Assembly (NCBI RefSeq): GCF_007004135.1
Contig: NZ_VJMG01000017.1
Location: 16,849-80,848 of the forward strand
Origin: Affinirhizobium straminoryzae
Lineage (GTDB): Bacteria > Pseudomonadota > Alphaproteobacteria > Rhizobiales > Rhizobiaceae
Direction of reading: 5' to 3'
Length of the DNA stretch: 64,000 nt
In this document: piece after piece, positions 18,085-26,023 of the stretch
Position numbering within the stretch: position 1 is the first letter of the stretch
Layout: every line of letters begins with the position of its first letter
Position numbers and translations under genes: made by a program
Notes under the pieces: model-generated
Databases searched by the model: none
What the model was told of the DNA's origin: nothing
What the model saw: only the letters and a program-made list of their open reading frames with translations

Positions 18085-19944
18085 TCACGCGGTCCAGTCG
18101 AAATAGGCCTTGAGGTTCACGAATTGGCACCGCGTCTGGCGGCCGGCCACGGTCACGCGGTTCTCTGTCATGCCGGCCTTCACCTGCTCCGGCTGCAGGA
18201 TGATCTCGGGCGGCCCCCGTCGCAGGGCGAACTTCCACGGGCCATTGCCGTTCCTGGCGCCGAAGGGCGTGTCGAGCAGCGCCTTGCCGATCGTGCGGCT
18301 GCTGTTGGGTATGCAGAGGATCGGCTCTTCCGTCGTGCCCATCACCGCGAGATCTGCGGCCGCCAGCTTGGCGCGGGCTTCCTTGATCTCCTCGTCCGGC
18401 ATGGTCGGCTTGATGCGGGCCAGTTCCTGCGCCACCGTGCGCCGCTGGCCGCCGCTGAAGGCCTCGATATGGCTGGTCATGATGGCGTCCAGCGCCTGCT
18501 TCCAGGCCGGCTCCGTTCCCTCGAGCTCGGGCAGGGAGGAAGGCTTCAGCATTGCGCCCCACTGGTGGCGCTCGTCGCAGGGCAGGCCGAGCTCCCGCAG
18601 CCCGCGATCGCCGATCATCACATCGGCCAGCGCCAGGAAGGCGCCGAACGTCTTCTGGCCGCGGCTGTTGTGGCCAGCCTCCCGCAGAATGGCGTAGTAA
18701 TCGTCGAGCCGGTAATCGAGCTCTTCCCAGTTATCAGCCAGAATGCGCAGCAGCCGCGGGCCCACTGTCTCGGCCGCCTTCAGCGTCGGCGCCTTGTTGC
18801 TGGTCACCTGCAGCGGCCGCAGCTGGATGATGGCCATGCGGGTGAGTGATGCCGGGGGCAGGGGTGGCGGGTTGATGCCGGAGAAGAGGAAGCTGCTCTG
18901 CGCCTCGAATTCCACGCCCTTGTGGTTCTGGCCGCCGCGGATCCTTACGGAACCGCTGGCCGCGTCGCGCGCCATCTTGATGATCTTCTGTGTCTGCTCC
19001 GGGGCCTCGTCGCCTTCCATCTCGTCGATGGCGATCGGCAGGCTGTCATGGCCCACCAGCTGATAAAGGCCCGCCTCGCTGGCATTGGTGGTCGAGATCA
19101 TCATGCGCCCCAGAATGGCGCGAAACAGCCCATGTCGGCCGATGAGCTCGGATTTACCCGTGCCGGCGTCGCCAGTGATGAAGATCGAGGGTCGCCATTC
19201 CAGCGCGCCGCCCAGCATGGCAATGCCGATCCACCCCAGCAGGATCATGGCGTCCAGGTCGCCGCGCTCGAAATTCCAGGTCCGCAGCATGCGGAAAATC
19301 TCGGGCGCCGGGTTGTCCTGGTCCTCCACCTTGTGCGCCCAGGGTGCCAGGCTCGGCGGCCGCCGGGCGTAGAAAAATCCGTCGCGCTCGCCCGTGTCGT
19401 CGATGTCGCCATCGACCCACAGATGATCGCCGCAATGCAGGATCAGCTTGCCCCGGGTATCGCGCCAGGCGCCGCGCCCGCGCACCATGTCGGTCATCGT
19501 CCAGGCGCCGCGCTCCCGGCAGGCGGAAAACAGGTCGCGCCGCACCCGCTCGGCCTTGAAGCCGGGGTCCACGCGCATCTTTTTCGGCTCCTTGGCCGGC
19601 CATGCCCAGTAAAGAAAGTCCTCGTGCCCGGCAAAAAGCTTCTGGATCCGCTCCACGCCGAGCGCCCCATCGCCGGTATTGAACACCTGGCCCATCGTGT
19701 CCTCGAAGAAGAAATTCTCGCCGTCATAGCCCAGCGGCCGCACCGGGCAGTTTTCCGGCAGATATCCGGTGGCATCCACGCGCCCCGCCTCGCGCCACTC
19801 GCCGGGCATGATGCCGTCCAGCGCGCTGCCGGGGGCAGGATAGGGGGCGGCGCGACGCCGCTCCGCCAGGCGCACGCGGTTATGCGCCCCCGCAATCAAA
19901 CCGCTCACCTTCCGCGTTCCGCCCTGTGGTTCCTGGCTCGTCAT
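18085..19944 (-). CDS. Phage replicative ATPase/helicase, 619 aa
   Basis: Walker A GDAGTGKS is at residues 258-265 and Walker B IAIDEMEG around 305-311, inside an AAA+/SF3-like core (about 230-420). This layout resembles phage and plasmid primase-helicase proteins that unwind DNA at the origin. The primase partner is encoded four genes upstream, so the two probably work together. ATG 19944 is preceded by eight A residues; a shorter run would place an upstream ATG in frame (see findings). The C-terminus reaches the repeat region that may be the origin. Confidence 0.75.
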   Translation of the reverse strand: MTSQEPQGGTRKVSGLIAGAHNRVRLAERRRAAPYPAPGSALDGIMPGEWREAGRVDATGYLPENCPVRPLGYDGENFFFEDTMGQVFNTGDGALGVERIQKLFAGHEDFLYWAWPAKEPKKMRVDPGFKAERVRRDLFSACRERGAWTMTDMVRGRGAWRDTRGKLILHCGDHLWVDGDIDDTGERDGFFYARRPPSLAPWAHKVEDQDNPAPEIFRMLRTWNFERGDLDAMILLGWIGIAMLGGALEWRPSIFITGDAGTGKSELIGRHGLFRAILGRMMISTTNASEAGLYQLVGHDSLPIAIDEMEGDEAPEQTQKIIKMARDAASGSVRIRGGQNHKGVEFEAQSSFLFSGINPPPLPPASLTRMAIIQLRPLQVTSNKAPTLKAAETVGPRLLRILADNWEELDYRLDDYYAILREAGHNSRGQKTFGAFLALADVMIGDRGLRELGLPCDERHQWGAMLKPSSLPELEGTEPAWKQALDAIMTSHIEAFSGGQRRTVAQELARIKPTMPDEEIKEARAKLAAADLAVMGTTEEPILCIPNSSRTIGKALLDTPFGARNGNGPWKFALRRGPPEIILQPEQVKAGMTENRVTVAGRQTRCQFVNLKAYFDWTA

Positions 19945-20014
19945 AATTTTTTTTCATCCCCTGCCGGAAAGCGGGCCAAAACCCGCCTTCCGGTTGACTT
20001 TTCGGATACCGATT

Positions 20015-20917
20015 TTAGTTCGCTGATTTGGCCCTGGCCGGCTTTTTGCCGCCCGTGGCCGTCGTCGTGGCGTCCTCGGCCGGGGCGATCACCGCCCCAG
20101 CGCCATCATCGCCCTGCAGCGTTTCCGGCGACCCTGCTTCGCCAGCCGCAGAAACACCTGCGACGTGTGCTTGAGCATCAGCCTCGGTCGATCCTGCATC
20201 ACCGCCAGCGCAAACAGCCGGCGGTGTCGCCGCAGCTGCCGTGCCCGGATTGCCCGCTGCCTGTCCCGCATCTGCAGCTTCTTCTTCATGCTCGCTCTCC
20301 TTCTGCTGGGTCATCGCCTGGCCGATCGCGATCGCGGCCGCCATGGCCACCACGTCGCCGGGGTTGGGTGCCGGCCGGATCTCCTGCCATTCGCCCAAGG
20401 GCGCCGGCCTGTTCTGCACCTCGATCTCCCGCGCCGCCCGCTCGGCCGCCTCGAGCAGATACTGCCGCTGGTAGGGCTCCTGGTCCCCCAGCGAGCCGTG
20501 CGGCTCGAAAATGCTGTCTTCCAGCTTCAGGGGCTTGGCGCTTTCCTGCTGCGCGGCAATTGCCGCCGCATCCGCCAGCCGCTTGCGCTCGTCGCGGATC
20601 AGCCCGAAGGCATGCTTCGCTGTCACCGTGAACAGATCATAGGCCCAGCCCCGGGCGCGCTCGGCGTCCAGGCTGGCATCCACGGTGCTGATGCCCTGCA
20701 GTTCCGCGAAGGTCATCAGCTGGCCGGGCACCAGGTCGCGGCCGCAGGCATAATCCCCCAGCGTCAGCGCCGCATGCTGAATGGCCTCGATGTCCTTCTG
20801 GTCGATCTCCGGGGAAATCCAGCAATCGCCATCCTGCAGAATGGCGAAGAACTGCCCGGCGGCCATATGGCCGACGGCGGCGGCAATCTCGATCGCGTCG
20901 ATGTCGTGGATGTTCAT
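20015..20917 (-). CDS. Phage protein with Ala-rich C-terminus, 300 aa
   Basis: ATG 20917 overlaps the stop of the Gp49-like gene (ATGA). Residues 1-190 look folded and helical; residues 200-300 are Ala/Gly/Glu low complexity ending in a basic tail (GGKKPARAKSAN). No known domain is visible. It lies in the replication operon between the Gp49-like protein and the helicase. A GC hairpin in the 70-base gap behind it (CCGGAAGGCGGG pairing with a one-mismatch partner) could attenuate helicase expression. Confidence 0.55.
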   Translation of the reverse strand: MNIHDIDAIEIAAAVGHMAAGQFFAILQDGDCWISPEIDQKDIEAIQHAALTLGDYACGRDLVPGQLMTFAELQGISTVDASLDAERARGWAYDLFTVTAKHAFGLIRDERKRLADAAAIAAQQESAKPLKLEDSIFEPHGSLGDQEPYQRQYLLEAAERAAREIEVQNRPAPLGEWQEIRPAPNPGDVVAMAAAIAIGQAMTQQKESEHEEEAADAGQAAGNPGTAAAATPPAVCAGGDAGSTEADAQAHVAGVSAAGEAGSPETLQGDDGAGAVIAPAEDATTTATGGKKPARAKSAN

Positions 20918-21222
20918 GCGGCACCTGCCGCCAGCTGGCACTTGAGGCGGTAGCCTTCGAACGCCCAGATCTTGTTCCGGGCGTTCTCTCTGGCGATCTT
21001 GCGGCCGATCTCCTCGTCGAAGTTTTCCGGGCTGGCGGCGGCACTTTCGCCAGTCACGTTGAAGCCGTTCTGCAGCGTCAGGCAGCAGACCGTCAGCGTG
21101 GTTTCGGCGAACACATGATACTGCTCGGAGCGAATGGCAGCATCGATGTCTGCCGGCGTCAGCCTGGGCGCCGTCAGACCCTTCCGCTGGATTTCGCGCT
21201 CAATTTCGGTTTCCGAATTCAT
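20914..21222 (-). CDS. Gp49-like (Phage_gp49_66) protein, 102 aa
   Basis: The pattern LTPADIDAAIRSEQYH, then LQNGFNVTGESAAASPENFD, then EIGRKIARENARNKIW is the hallmark of the Phage_gp49_66 family, which is common in prophage replication regions and has no established role. ATG 21222 is preferred over 21228 because AGGAG then has a 7-base spacing and the primase stop overlaps as TGATG. Confidence 0.85.
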   Translation of the reverse strand: MNSETEIEREIQRKGLTAPRLTPADIDAAIRSEQYHVFAETTLTVCCLTLQNGFNVTGESAAASPENFDEEIGRKIARENARNKIWAFEGYRLKCQLAAGAA

Positions 21223-22301
21223 CACCATTCTCCTGAATTGATCGCGTCGTTGAGGTCTTTTCCCCAGGCGGCCGGCACCGCGATCACTTCCACCGGCTTC
21301 CCGAAGCTCTTGAGACGGGCGATCGCGCGGTTAAACAGCGCGGTCGCCTGGGGCTTGCCCCAGTCGTTGTCCTTGAAAACGATCCATGAACTGATGGCCG
21401 CGTGGTCAGGCACGGTCAGCAGGCCGGAAAGGCTGCCGGCCGCCCAGAAGCGCAGCGCCGGCTCGGCAATGGCGCCGGTCAATCCGTCCTCGATGCCTTC
21501 CGTCACGCCGGCAGGCCCGCGAATGCCGGCGCTCACCGCCTGTTCCGGCGAAAGCCCGCTCGGCCCGTTGGTGAGGCGGATGACGAGGCCGGACGTTTCC
21601 GGAAACATCATCTTTGCCTTTTCCACGGGTGCCTTGCCGCGCCCGTCCGCCGCCAGGAACGTGTAATGGTTGGCGCCGGGCTTGCCCTGATGATCCACCA
21701 TGGCGGAGATCATCGCGGGGAATGTCGGTCTGGCCTCCTCCCGCCAGTATTCGCAGGCCGGATGAAACCGGATCGAGCGCCCCAGCGCCGGCACCAGGTC
21801 CAGCGACACGCCCCGGCTGGCGAGATAGGCTTCCACCGGGGTTCCCTGCAGCTGCTCCTGGCACGAATAGAAAAACTTCCGCGACCGATCGCGCGCCTTC
21901 TCCCGCCGCCTGTCATCGCGTGCCTGGGCGGCCGCCCGGCGGCTTTTCGCCTCCGCAGCGGCCTTCTCCCGCATCTTCGGGTCCATCTGCTTCAGGCCGT
22001 AGCGATCCTCGATCCAGGCCAGCGCCGTCATGCGGCTGTCGTCGGACACGATGCCCGTCAGCGCAAAGGCCACGAGATCGATGGCATCGCCCTTTTCGCC
22101 GGAAACAAAATCCTTCCAGCCGCCGCGCCGGTCGCCGCGCACCCACACCACCATCTGGCTCTCGCGCGATTTGGCGCGGTATGGGTTGCGCACACCCCAG
22201 GTGCCCCCCTTCAGGTGTCGGCGTGAAGCATGCAGCAGCTCCTCGACGATGCTTTCGAGATCGGAAACGACACGGTCCTTGGCGACGGAAAACCGGCTCA
22301 T
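21222..22301 (-). CDS. Phage DNA primase with Toprim domain, 359 aa
   Basis: The second half is a Toprim domain: acidic motif GVTEGIEDGLTGA (265-277) and a later Asp-rich turn IVFKDNDWG (307-315), as in primases that make RNA primers. Residues 110-145 are a charged Lys/Arg/Ala linker. The N-terminal domain (about 20-100) includes GDAIDLVAFALTG, as in primase/helicase N-domains, but I see no four-Cys zinc finger. It partners with the ATPase at 18085-19944. Confidence 0.8.
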   Translation of the reverse strand: MSRFSVAKDRVVSDLESIVEELLHASRRHLKGGTWGVRNPYRAKSRESQMVVWVRGDRRGGWKDFVSGEKGDAIDLVAFALTGIVSDDSRMTALAWIEDRYGLKQMDPKMREKAAAEAKSRRAAAQARDDRRREKARDRSRKFFYSCQEQLQGTPVEAYLASRGVSLDLVPALGRSIRFHPACEYWREEARPTFPAMISAMVDHQGKPGANHYTFLAADGRGKAPVEKAKMMFPETSGLVIRLTNGPSGLSPEQAVSAGIRGPAGVTEGIEDGLTGAIAEPALRFWAAGSLSGLLTVPDHAAISSWIVFKDNDWGKPQATALFNRAIARLKSFGKPVEVIAVPAAWGKDLNDAINSGEW

Positions 22302-22603
22302 TCAGGCACCGGCAGGGCGTAAAGTTGCCCCCCCCCGTCAAGTTCTGAAAACAGGTCGTCGCGGCGCGATACCACCAGCCCGGCAGCAATCAGCATGCGG
22401 CCGGCGCTCGGCGCCACCGCGCGGCCGTCGGGATGCGTGGTGTAAAGATAGCCCCCGCCATTCACCGCCTCCGGCGCCTGGGAGGACTGGCGCATCAGCA
22501 GCACGCCCTTGCGGCGCATGCGCTCCAGCACCGCCGCCGCGCGCTTTCCGATCCTCGGGCCAGCCTTGGGACCATTTTGGAAATCTGTCTTGCGCCTGCC
22601 CAT
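22298..22603 (-). CDS. Small phage protein, 101 aa
   Basis: Basic N-terminus (MGRRKTDFQNGPKAGPRIGK) followed by a segment that could form a winged helix (AAAVLERMRRKGVLLMRQ, later GRMLIAAGLVVSRRDDLF). It overlaps the primase start as ATGA. DNA binding is a guess; no family recognised. Confidence 0.55.
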   Translation of the reverse strand: MGRRKTDFQNGPKAGPRIGKRAAAVLERMRRKGVLLMRQSSQAPEAVNGGGYLYTTHPDGRAVAPSAGRMLIAAGLVVSRRDDLFSELDGGGQLYALPVPE

Positions 22604-22604
22604 C

Positions 22605-22880
22605 TCACTCTCCCAGAATGGCGCGCTCGATCCTGCTCAGCGCGGCGTCGAAATCGGGGTTGTCGCGGCGCTCCTCGGCGGCCGCCAGCAGCTTGGAAAC
22701 ATTCTGCTTCGTGCAGGCCGCCACCTCCGCCGCCAGCACCTGGGGCACATTGCACCCGGTCACCAGCAGATAGAGCTCGGCCGCGCGCCGGTCGGCGTGC
22801 CGGATAGCCGAGGCTTCCACCGCCGCCCGGATGCCCTTCAGCGCAATGCGCGCGGCCTCTCGCATTTTCGCGCCCGTCAT
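22605..22880 (-). CDS. Small HTH-like phage protein, 91 aa
   Basis: A helical protein; the middle (NVPQVLAAEVAACTKQNVSK) reads like a helix-turn-helix. It overlaps the gene before it as ATGA (22877-22880) and lies one base from the next. Probably a regulator or accessory replication factor, with no firm family. Confidence 0.55.
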   Translation of the reverse strand: MTGAKMREAARIALKGIRAAVEASAIRHADRRAAELYLLVTGCNVPQVLAAEVAACTKQNVSKLLAAAEERRDNPDFDAALSRIERAILGE

Positions 22881-23125
22881 GCCTCGCTCCCGTCGAACAG
22901 GCGCTCGGCATTGCGCAGCCGCTGCTCGGCCGTGCGCAGGCCATAGCGCAGCGCTTGGAGCTTCGATTGAAAGGCGAGGCCGGAGGCGCGCATGCCGTAA
23001 TAGGTCGAGCGCGCAATGCCGGCGGCGATGTACAGATCCTCATGGGAAATCTTCAGCTCGAGGCGCTTTGCCTCGATGCGCGAAAGCTCGGCCGATACCT
23101 CGATGCGATAGGTCCGTTTCGACAT
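22877..23125 (-). CDS. Small HTH-like phage protein, 82 aa
   Basis: ATG 23125 begins MSKRTYRIEVSAELSRIEAK; the segment ISHEDLYIAAGIARSTYYGM is a probable helix-turn-helix. It follows a 98-base gap holding a perfect hairpin (23193-23209). A longer in-frame start exists upstream but runs through that gap with unlikely composition. Confidence 0.55.
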   Translation of the reverse strand: MSKRTYRIEVSAELSRIEAKRLELKISHEDLYIAAGIARSTYYGMRASGLAFQSKLQALRYGLRTAEQRLRNAERLFDGSEA

Positions 23126-23223
23126 GCTGTTCCTGCTGGTCTGATAGGGGCGGCCGGTACAACGGACAGATCCGGCCGCGATCGAAGGCGCCGCCGGCAC
23201 GATGCCGGCAGCCATGGCAAGCG

Positions 23224-23526
23224 TCAGGCGTCGATCTCGTCGGTGCCCGGCAGATGGGCCGCAATGGCCCGCAGCGTCGCCAGCACATTCAGCGCCTCTG
23301 TTGTGCGCACCGGGTAGCCGTTCTGCTGCGGCGCCCGCATCGTGAAAAGCACATGGTCCAGATGCTCGATGCCCAGCAGGAAGCCCCGCGTGCGCAAGCG
23401 CGAACGGATGGCAAACTCATAGGTCAGCAGCTTGGAAAGCGGGCAGGTCAGCAGCCATTCCGCACACTCCTGGTGCGTGCGGCAATTGTGCAACTGCTCG
23501 ATCTCCTCGACGAGGGCGTTGCTCAT
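23224..23526 (-). CDS. Small phage protein, 100 aa
   Basis: ATG 23526 overlaps the upstream stop (ATGA). Mostly helical with two Cys residues (HNCRTHQECAEWLLTCP). No domain recognised. It belongs to the early leftward operon. Confidence 0.55.
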   Translation of the reverse strand: MSNALVEEIEQLHNCRTHQECAEWLLTCPLSKLLTYEFAIRSRLRTRGFLLGIEHLDHVLFTMRAPQQNGYPVRTTEALNVLATLRAIAAHLPGTDEIDA

Positions 23527-23903
23527 GCCGCACCGCCTTTTGCAGCCGGAACGCAGTCCGCCGCGATGATGTTCTGATACATGGAGAGAAAGCCGAACCT
23601 GTAGCCCGAGAGCGTCACGCGGCACGTGGCGCCAATTTTGATGCCGCTGTAGACGGTCATCGCAATGAAATGCCCGTTCCAGAGGCTGTCCTCGACGACA
23701 TAAACCTCGTCGTCCGAGTAAACGAAATTCTTGAACGTGGTCGATGTCTTGCGATCGCTGTCGGATGTGACCTTTGTCAGCCGCTCTTTGCCCTGCACGC
23801 GGATGGTCTTCTGTTCGATATGCGTCTGGATCGCGTAGCTGGCGCCAAGCAAAGCGACCACCAGCATCGGGACAACGGCAACGCCTATGATTTTCGCGAT
23901 CAT
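23523..23903 (-). CDS. Small membrane-anchored phage protein, 126 aa
   Basis: ATG 23903 overlaps the upstream stop (ATGA). Residues 2-27 form one transmembrane or signal-anchor helix (IIGVAVVPMLVVALLGASYA), followed by about 100 residues of beta-rich sequence that would face the periplasm. This layout suits an envelope-modifying or exclusion function, but nothing in the sequence proves that. Confidence 0.55.
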   Translation of the reverse strand: MIAKIIGVAVVPMLVVALLGASYAIQTHIEQKTIRVQGKERLTKVTSDSDRKTSTTFKNFVYSDDEVYVVEDSLWNGHFIAMTVYSGIKIGATCRVTLSGYRFGFLSMYQNIIAADCVPAAKGGAA

Positions 23904-24421
23904 GCCGCACCGCCTTCCTTGGCACTGCGCGCCTCGGCACGATCGATGCATTCGATTGCGGCGATCAGCAGTGCTGCAGCCCGCACAAGGTTTTCCCGGT
24001 GGGACTTGCTTTTGAACCATTTCATGGGCCAGGCCCAAACTGCGGAGAACCACCACAGAGGCCCTTGGGGCTGGCACTTGTAGAGCGCATAGGAGGCAGC
24101 AGCCCGCTCAAGCTCGCCGTGCTGATAACGATCGTCGTGATCCGGAGAGAATTTCTCGTCCTGCACCTGCCGCCGCCGTTCGAGCAGAACGTCAAGCGCG
24201 GCCTTGCTCTGCCCTTCCGTCGCATTCAGGCGGCGGGCAATCTCGTCTGCAACTTTGTCTGGCTGCGCTACCCAATCAGTCAGCTGCAGCACCGGAAACG
24301 TCATGCTGACGGCTTTCCTGCCATCCGGAAGCGTTTTCCCCTTGGGCGCCGGGTCGTAGCGCAAAATCTGCGGCGGATAGTAATTCTGGTTGCTTTCTGC
24401 AGTCCAAAGGGCGTCGCTCAT
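23900..24421 (-). CDS. Phage protein of a widespread unnamed family, 173 aa
   Basis: The C-terminal half carries a pattern frequent in prophage early regions: DHDDRYQHGELERAAASYAL, then a W-rich stretch around WAWPMKWF, then NLVRAAALLIAAIECIDR. The function of this family is not known to me. Start ATG 24421 overlaps the ParB-like gene (ATGA). Confidence 0.65.
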   Translation of the reverse strand: MSDALWTAESNQNYYPPQILRYDPAPKGKTLPDGRKAVSMTFPVLQLTDWVAQPDKVADEIARRLNATEGQSKAALDVLLERRRQVQDEKFSPDHDDRYQHGELERAAASYALYKCQPQGPLWWFSAVWAWPMKWFKSKSHRENLVRAAALLIAAIECIDRAEARSAKEGGAA

Positions 24422-25233
24422 GCCTTCACCCCGATCGTGATCTGGTTGGTCTGCAGGCCCTTGTTGTAGATTTCGGTCAGGGCCTTCGCGAGCGCCAGCG
24501 GGGCATCGCCGCCGCCCATCTTGCGCAGGGCTTCCGCATCTGCCGTCAGGATCTTGCGATCCTTGCCGATCAGCTTCGTCACCATCCGTTCTTCGGAAAT
24601 GATCTCGCGATTGTTGCGATAGAGCCGGGCGAGCGCCTGGATCATCGTTCCGTTCAGCGCGCCGTTGTCCTTCTGCCAGGCGCTGCGCAGCGTGCGGCAG
24701 GCGGCCGTCACTGCCGCATCGCCATAGCTTTCCAGCGCGCGCCCAATGGCGCCGATCGACGAGGTCCGATTTGGCGCGGGCGATTTCGTGCCCGGCGGCA
24801 CCACCTCGCAACCGGCCTCCTCCAGCACGGCGCAAATGCGCATCATCGCCTCGTCGCCTGCTTCGATCCCCGCCCAGTATTTCTCCACGGTGGAAATGGC
24901 GCTGCGGTTGATGTTCACACCCAGAAAATGCTGCGCCTCTTCATAGGCGGCCTCGAGCTCGACGATGACGGCCGGCACCCCGGCAATGTGTGGGTGCTTC
25001 TTCGCCGCTTCGAGCCGATGCTGGCCGTCATAGACGGTGTAACCTCCCTCCGGCTGGCGAACCAGCATCAGAGCGCCGAACTGCGCCCAGGTGAAATCGC
25101 GCAGGATCTGCGCCACCCGCTTCGGCTTCAGCGGCCGCTGATAGCTCGCATCGACGCGGATCTCGGACAGGGGAACGATCGCCATCTCGGGCGGCTCGCC
25201 AACGTCCAGGTTGATCAAGGGCATTGCATTCAT
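24418..25233 (-). CDS. ParB-like nuclease-domain protein, 271 aa
   Basis: The N-terminal 110 residues are a ParB/sulfiredoxin-type domain: ISEIRVDASYQRPLK-like entry, then GGYTVYDGQHRLEAA with the conserved GQHR box. Such phage proteins can bind or cut DNA or use nucleotide. The rest is helical with no second domain recognised. ATG 25233 (MNAMPLIN) is chosen for its TGATG overlap; a GTG lies one codon earlier. Confidence 0.7.
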   Translation of the reverse strand: MNAMPLINLDVGEPPEMAIVPLSEIRVDASYQRPLKPKRVAQILRDFTWAQFGALMLVRQPEGGYTVYDGQHRLEAAKKHPHIAGVPAVIVELEAAYEEAQHFLGVNINRSAISTVEKYWAGIEAGDEAMMRICAVLEEAGCEVVPPGTKSPAPNRTSSIGAIGRALESYGDAAVTAACRTLRSAWQKDNGALNGTMIQALARLYRNNREIISEERMVTKLIGKDRKILTADAEALRKMGGGDAPLALAKALTEIYNKGLQTNQITIGVKA

Positions 25234-25514
25234 CACGCCACCTGCCTTTCCTCTTCGCGGCGCTGCCGCTGCTCGTCGTGAAATGCGCGTAACCCCTCCA
25301 GCGAAAGCGTGCCGTCATCGGCCGGCTCGATCTCGATCAGCACATGGCCGCCGGCGCGCCGGTACCCGGCAAAGCGCGCGCCCGGCCAGCCGCGCCGGCC
25401 GATCTCGGCCGTAAGGTCGTCGAGGAGGGTCTGGTGAAACGCCGTGTTGGCGGCAGGCTCCAAAGGCCCGCGTCCGCCATAGGCAATCAGAATGTCATCC
25501 GCCGCGCCGGCCAT
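25233..25514 (-). CDS. Small phage protein, 93 aa
   Basis: ATG 25514 (MAGAADDILIAYGGRG) overlaps a TGA in another frame that would close the small membrane protein just upstream. The same frame stays open upstream to 25700, but that extension is best explained by a one-base error or slip in an A8 run. No domain recognised; the C-terminus is Arg/Glu/Gln-rich. Confidence 0.55.
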   Translation of the reverse strand: MAGAADDILIAYGGRGPLEPAANTAFHQTLLDDLTAEIGRRGWPGARFAGYRRAGGHVLIEIEPADDGTLSLEGLRAFHDEQRQRREEERQVA

Positions 25515-25700
25515 CACAGAGCCACCGCCAGCGAACCAAACACGACGACAAGCACGGCAAAGATGGCCGCGCCCGTCCAGTTGCTCACCTGCATCAGCAC
25601 ATCGCTGCAGGGCTCCATCAGCACCAGTACGGTGCGGCAGAAAAAAAACGAGCATGGCCCAGCACAGCAGGCCCAGCAAAAGATTGATGGCCATCTTCAT
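25514..25700 (-). pseudogene. Small two-helix membrane protein interrupted at an 8-base homopolymer
   Basis: ATG 25700 begins a hydrophobic helix (INLLLGLLCWAMLVFF). At the run of eight A (plus strand 25641-25648) the frame goes on into charged, unlikely sequence. In the alternative frame after the run, it reads a short loop and a second clear transmembrane helix (GAAIFAVLVVVFGSLAVAL), ending at TGA 25516-25514, which overlaps the next ATG as TGATG. With seven A the product would be an intact protein of about 61 residues. This may be a sequencing error, a real mutation or transcriptional slippage. Confidence 0.6.
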
Positions 25701-25912
25701 TGCATCCCCCTTGAAGCTTCATCCAGCGCGGCGCGGCGTTCTGCGATGAGTTCGTCGAGGGCGGTGCGCAGCTTTGCGAGCGTGCGCTCGCTCACGGTGC
25801 GGCGGCCGTTGCGGCGTGCCGCATAGGTCGTCTGGTGCACGCCGGCGCGTCGGCAAAGCTCGCTCGCGCTGACGCCGGCGAGCACGCGCTGCTTCTCAAT
25901 CTCAGCAAACAT
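25697..25912 (-). CDS. Small HTH regulator, first gene of the leftward operon, 71 aa
   Basis: The segment VSASELCRRAGVHQTTYAAR is a typical helix-turn-helix, and the rest is helical and charged. Its place, divergent from the CI-like repressor and first in the lytic early operon, is that of Cro, which it may replace. ATG 25912 is preferred over a TTG at 25918 because AAGG sits at a better distance. Overlaps the next gene as ATGA. Confidence 0.65.
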   Translation of the reverse strand: MFAEIEKQRVLAGVSASELCRRAGVHQTTYAARRNGRRTVSERTLAKLRTALDELIAERRAALDEASRGMQ

Positions 25913-26023
25913 CCGCAAATCACCTTGTCCAATTCACTGCACAATGGCATAAGCGAAATTGCTGATTATGCAAGGTGTATTTTAGTGACTGCGTTAGCAC
26001 TTGCACAGATTAGTTTTGCGCGC
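25913..26023. promoter_or_regulatory. Divergent early promoter region of the prophage
   Basis: This 111-base AT-rich spacer separates the repressor (rightward) from the leftward early operon. A leftward promoter could use TTGCAT (25973-25968) and the TATGCC region near 25950. The operator-like element ATAAGCG-AAAT-TGCTGAT at 25949-25966 lies between them. A larger repeat GCATAA...TTATGC spans the same place (25947-25971). Repressor binding here would shut the leftward operon. Confidence 0.6.
25949..25966. promoter_or_regulatory. Operator-like inverted repeat (left)
   Basis: The 18-base element ATAAGCG-AAAT-TGCTGAT is a near match to the perfect palindrome at 26789-26806 (ATAAGCA-AAGA-TGCTTAT). 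The two lie on either side of the repressor gene, as operators of a lysogeny switch do. Confidence 0.55.

Noticed and set aside
25835..26023. Longer N-terminus for the repressor
   Set aside because: The upstream extension would overlap the divergent HTH gene and the promoter/operator region.
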